NCBI GenBank assembly: GCA_029261595.1
Contig: JAJDAZ010000040.1
Coordinates: 1 to 64,000 of the forward strand
Direction of reading: 5' to 3'
Length of the DNA stretch: 64,000 nt
Source of the DNA: Nitrospinaceae bacterium
GTDB lineage: Bacteria; Nitrospinota; Nitrospinia; Nitrospinales; VA-1
The translations under genes were made by a program, and so were the position numbers. The notes under the pieces are model-generated. The model was not told the DNA's origin, did not search any database, and saw nothing but the letters and a program-made list of their open reading frames with translations. Position 1 is the first letter of the stretch. Every line of letters starts with the position of its first letter. Positions 63,156 through 64,000 of the stretch are shown piece by piece.

Positions 63156-64000
63156 TTGACTGGTTTTGATTTAGCTCAATATCTTTCCGAAGGCAAAAGT
63201 TTTGTGGATGAATCCATCCTTGAGTTTTTGCCCCGGAAAAATAGCTATCCCGAAAGTATCCATTCTGCGATGAATTACAGCCTGATGGCTGGCGGAAAAA
63301 GATTGCGTCCCATATTGGTGGTTGCGGCGGCCGAAGCCGTGGGAGGAGATCGGCAAACTGTCCTGCCCTTTGCCGTTGCCGCCGAGTTTATCCATACATA
63401 TACTTTGATCCATGATGATCTTCCCGCCCTGGATGATGACGATTTTCGTCGCGGGAAACCGACCAGTCACAAGGTGTATGGAGAAGCGATCGCTATTCTG
63501 GCGGGAGACGCTTTATTGACCGAAGCGTTCATCTTAATGACCAATGGGTCGCTTCTGGATGACATTCCCGCAAAGGAAGTTTTAAAGGCCGCTCACGATA
63601 TGGCCAGGGCCATAGGCACCGGGGGCATGATTGGCGGGCAGGTGGTGGATCTGGAGTCGGAAGGGAAGCCTGTGAGCCCGGAAGCTCTTGAATATATACA
63701 TATCTATAAAACGGGCCATTTGATTCGGGCCTGTGTGCGCGGAGGCGCTAAGCTGGGCGGAGCAACTCCGGCTCAATTCTCCGCATTGTCCCGCTACGGA
63801 GCGCATATCGGACTGGCTTTTCAGATCATCGATGATATTTTGGATATCACCGGAGACCAGGAAAAGTTAGGAAAAGACGTCGGGAGCGACATAGATAGGG
63901 AAAAAGCAACCTATCCGGCTCTTTATGGTCTTGCCGAGTCCAAAAAAAAAGCGGAAGAACTGGTAAATGAAAGTATTGCCTGTCTGGAACCATTTGATGA
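63156..64000 (+). CDS. ispA: Polyprenyl (geranyl/farnesyl) diphosphate synthase, partial
   Basis: The reading frame is open to the window end (about 281 codons seen). Both Asp-rich metal motifs are intact: DDLPALDDDDFRRGK and the second FQIIDDILDITGD. Also typical are MNYSLMAGGKRLRPIL and the length to the first Asp motif. It condenses isopentenyl with dimethylallyl/geranyl diphosphate for quinone, hopanoid or carotenoid chains. The start is TTG 63156, the first plausible start after an in-frame TAA at 63135; no ATG is in frame. The chain length and exact gene identity (ispA versus crtE-like) cannot be fixed from the visible part. Confidence 0.82.
   Translation, partial: MTGFDLAQYLSEGKSFVDESILEFLPRKNSYPESIHSAMNYSLMAGGKRLRPILVVAAAEAVGGDRQTVLPFAVAAEFIHTYTLIHDDLPALDDDDFRRGKPTSHKVYGEAIAILAGDALLTEAFILMTNGSLLDDIPAKEVLKAAHDMARAIGTGGMIGGQVVDLESEGKPVSPEALEYIHIYKTGHLIRACVRGGAKLGGATPAQFSALSRYGAHIGLAFQIIDDILDITGDQEKLGKDVGSDIDREKATYPALYGLAESKKKAEELVNESIACLEPFD

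Overview
The window is a roughly balanced-GC stretch of a Gram-negative bacterial chromosome. It carries many signal peptides, lipoboxes, TolB-like and TPR periplasmic proteins, a 13-gene complex I operon and an NhaD-type antiporter. Overall gene style suggests a Nitrospinota-like (marine nitrite-oxidiser) lineage, but this is an impression from protein resemblance and not a proof; no rRNA or complete tRNA is present to place it.

Layout. 1-990 is AT-rich accessory DNA: a long inverted repeat, a lone helical protein with an R-x5-H (HEPN-like) motif, and the 3' half of a tRNA-Arg(TCT) gene abutting the next gene, which together look like the edge of an integrated element. 991-7507 holds an MsbA-like ABC exporter, an aldo/keto reductase, an azoreductase, and a four-gene flavin/DsrE/SnoaL cluster divergent from a TetR regulator, with readable promoters and two matching operator sites. 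7536-11461 is a housekeeping block (prepilin peptidase, RecX, RecA, ThpR) plus a coiled-coil membrane protein built of four 28-residue repeats. 11522-12476 is an AT-rich gene split by an apparent frameshift. 12561-20432 mixes TPR, small lipoprotein, SUMF1, LipM-like, FG-GAP, TerB and Dtd genes.

20442-31244: nuoN lies alone here, divergent from a giant (about 2685 aa) exported protein that combines a TolB-type propeller, two TPR superhelices, an internal degenerate CHAT domain and an intact C-terminal CHAT caspase-like domain. Next to it is a protoglobin sensor fused to a PsiE-like membrane domain. 31356-39238 holds an aminotransferase, a DUF4159/von Willebrand A membrane pair, a PLD-like membrane protein and unknown secreted proteins. 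39669-52425 is nuoABCDEFGHIJKLM with a near-perfect sigma70 promoter and a dyad in its leader. 52496-64000 carries sfsA, a methyltransferase, tgt, an MscS-like channel, argD-argF, comF, nhaD, two candidate micro-ORFs and the 5' part of a polyprenyl diphosphate synthase gene running off the window.

The most novel candidates are the dual-CHAT exported giant protein, the protoglobin-PsiE fusion, the HEPN-like gene at a tRNA-fragment boundary, and the tandem micro-ORFs upstream of the prenyl synthase. All functions are inferred by reading the sequence; nothing was searched against databases.
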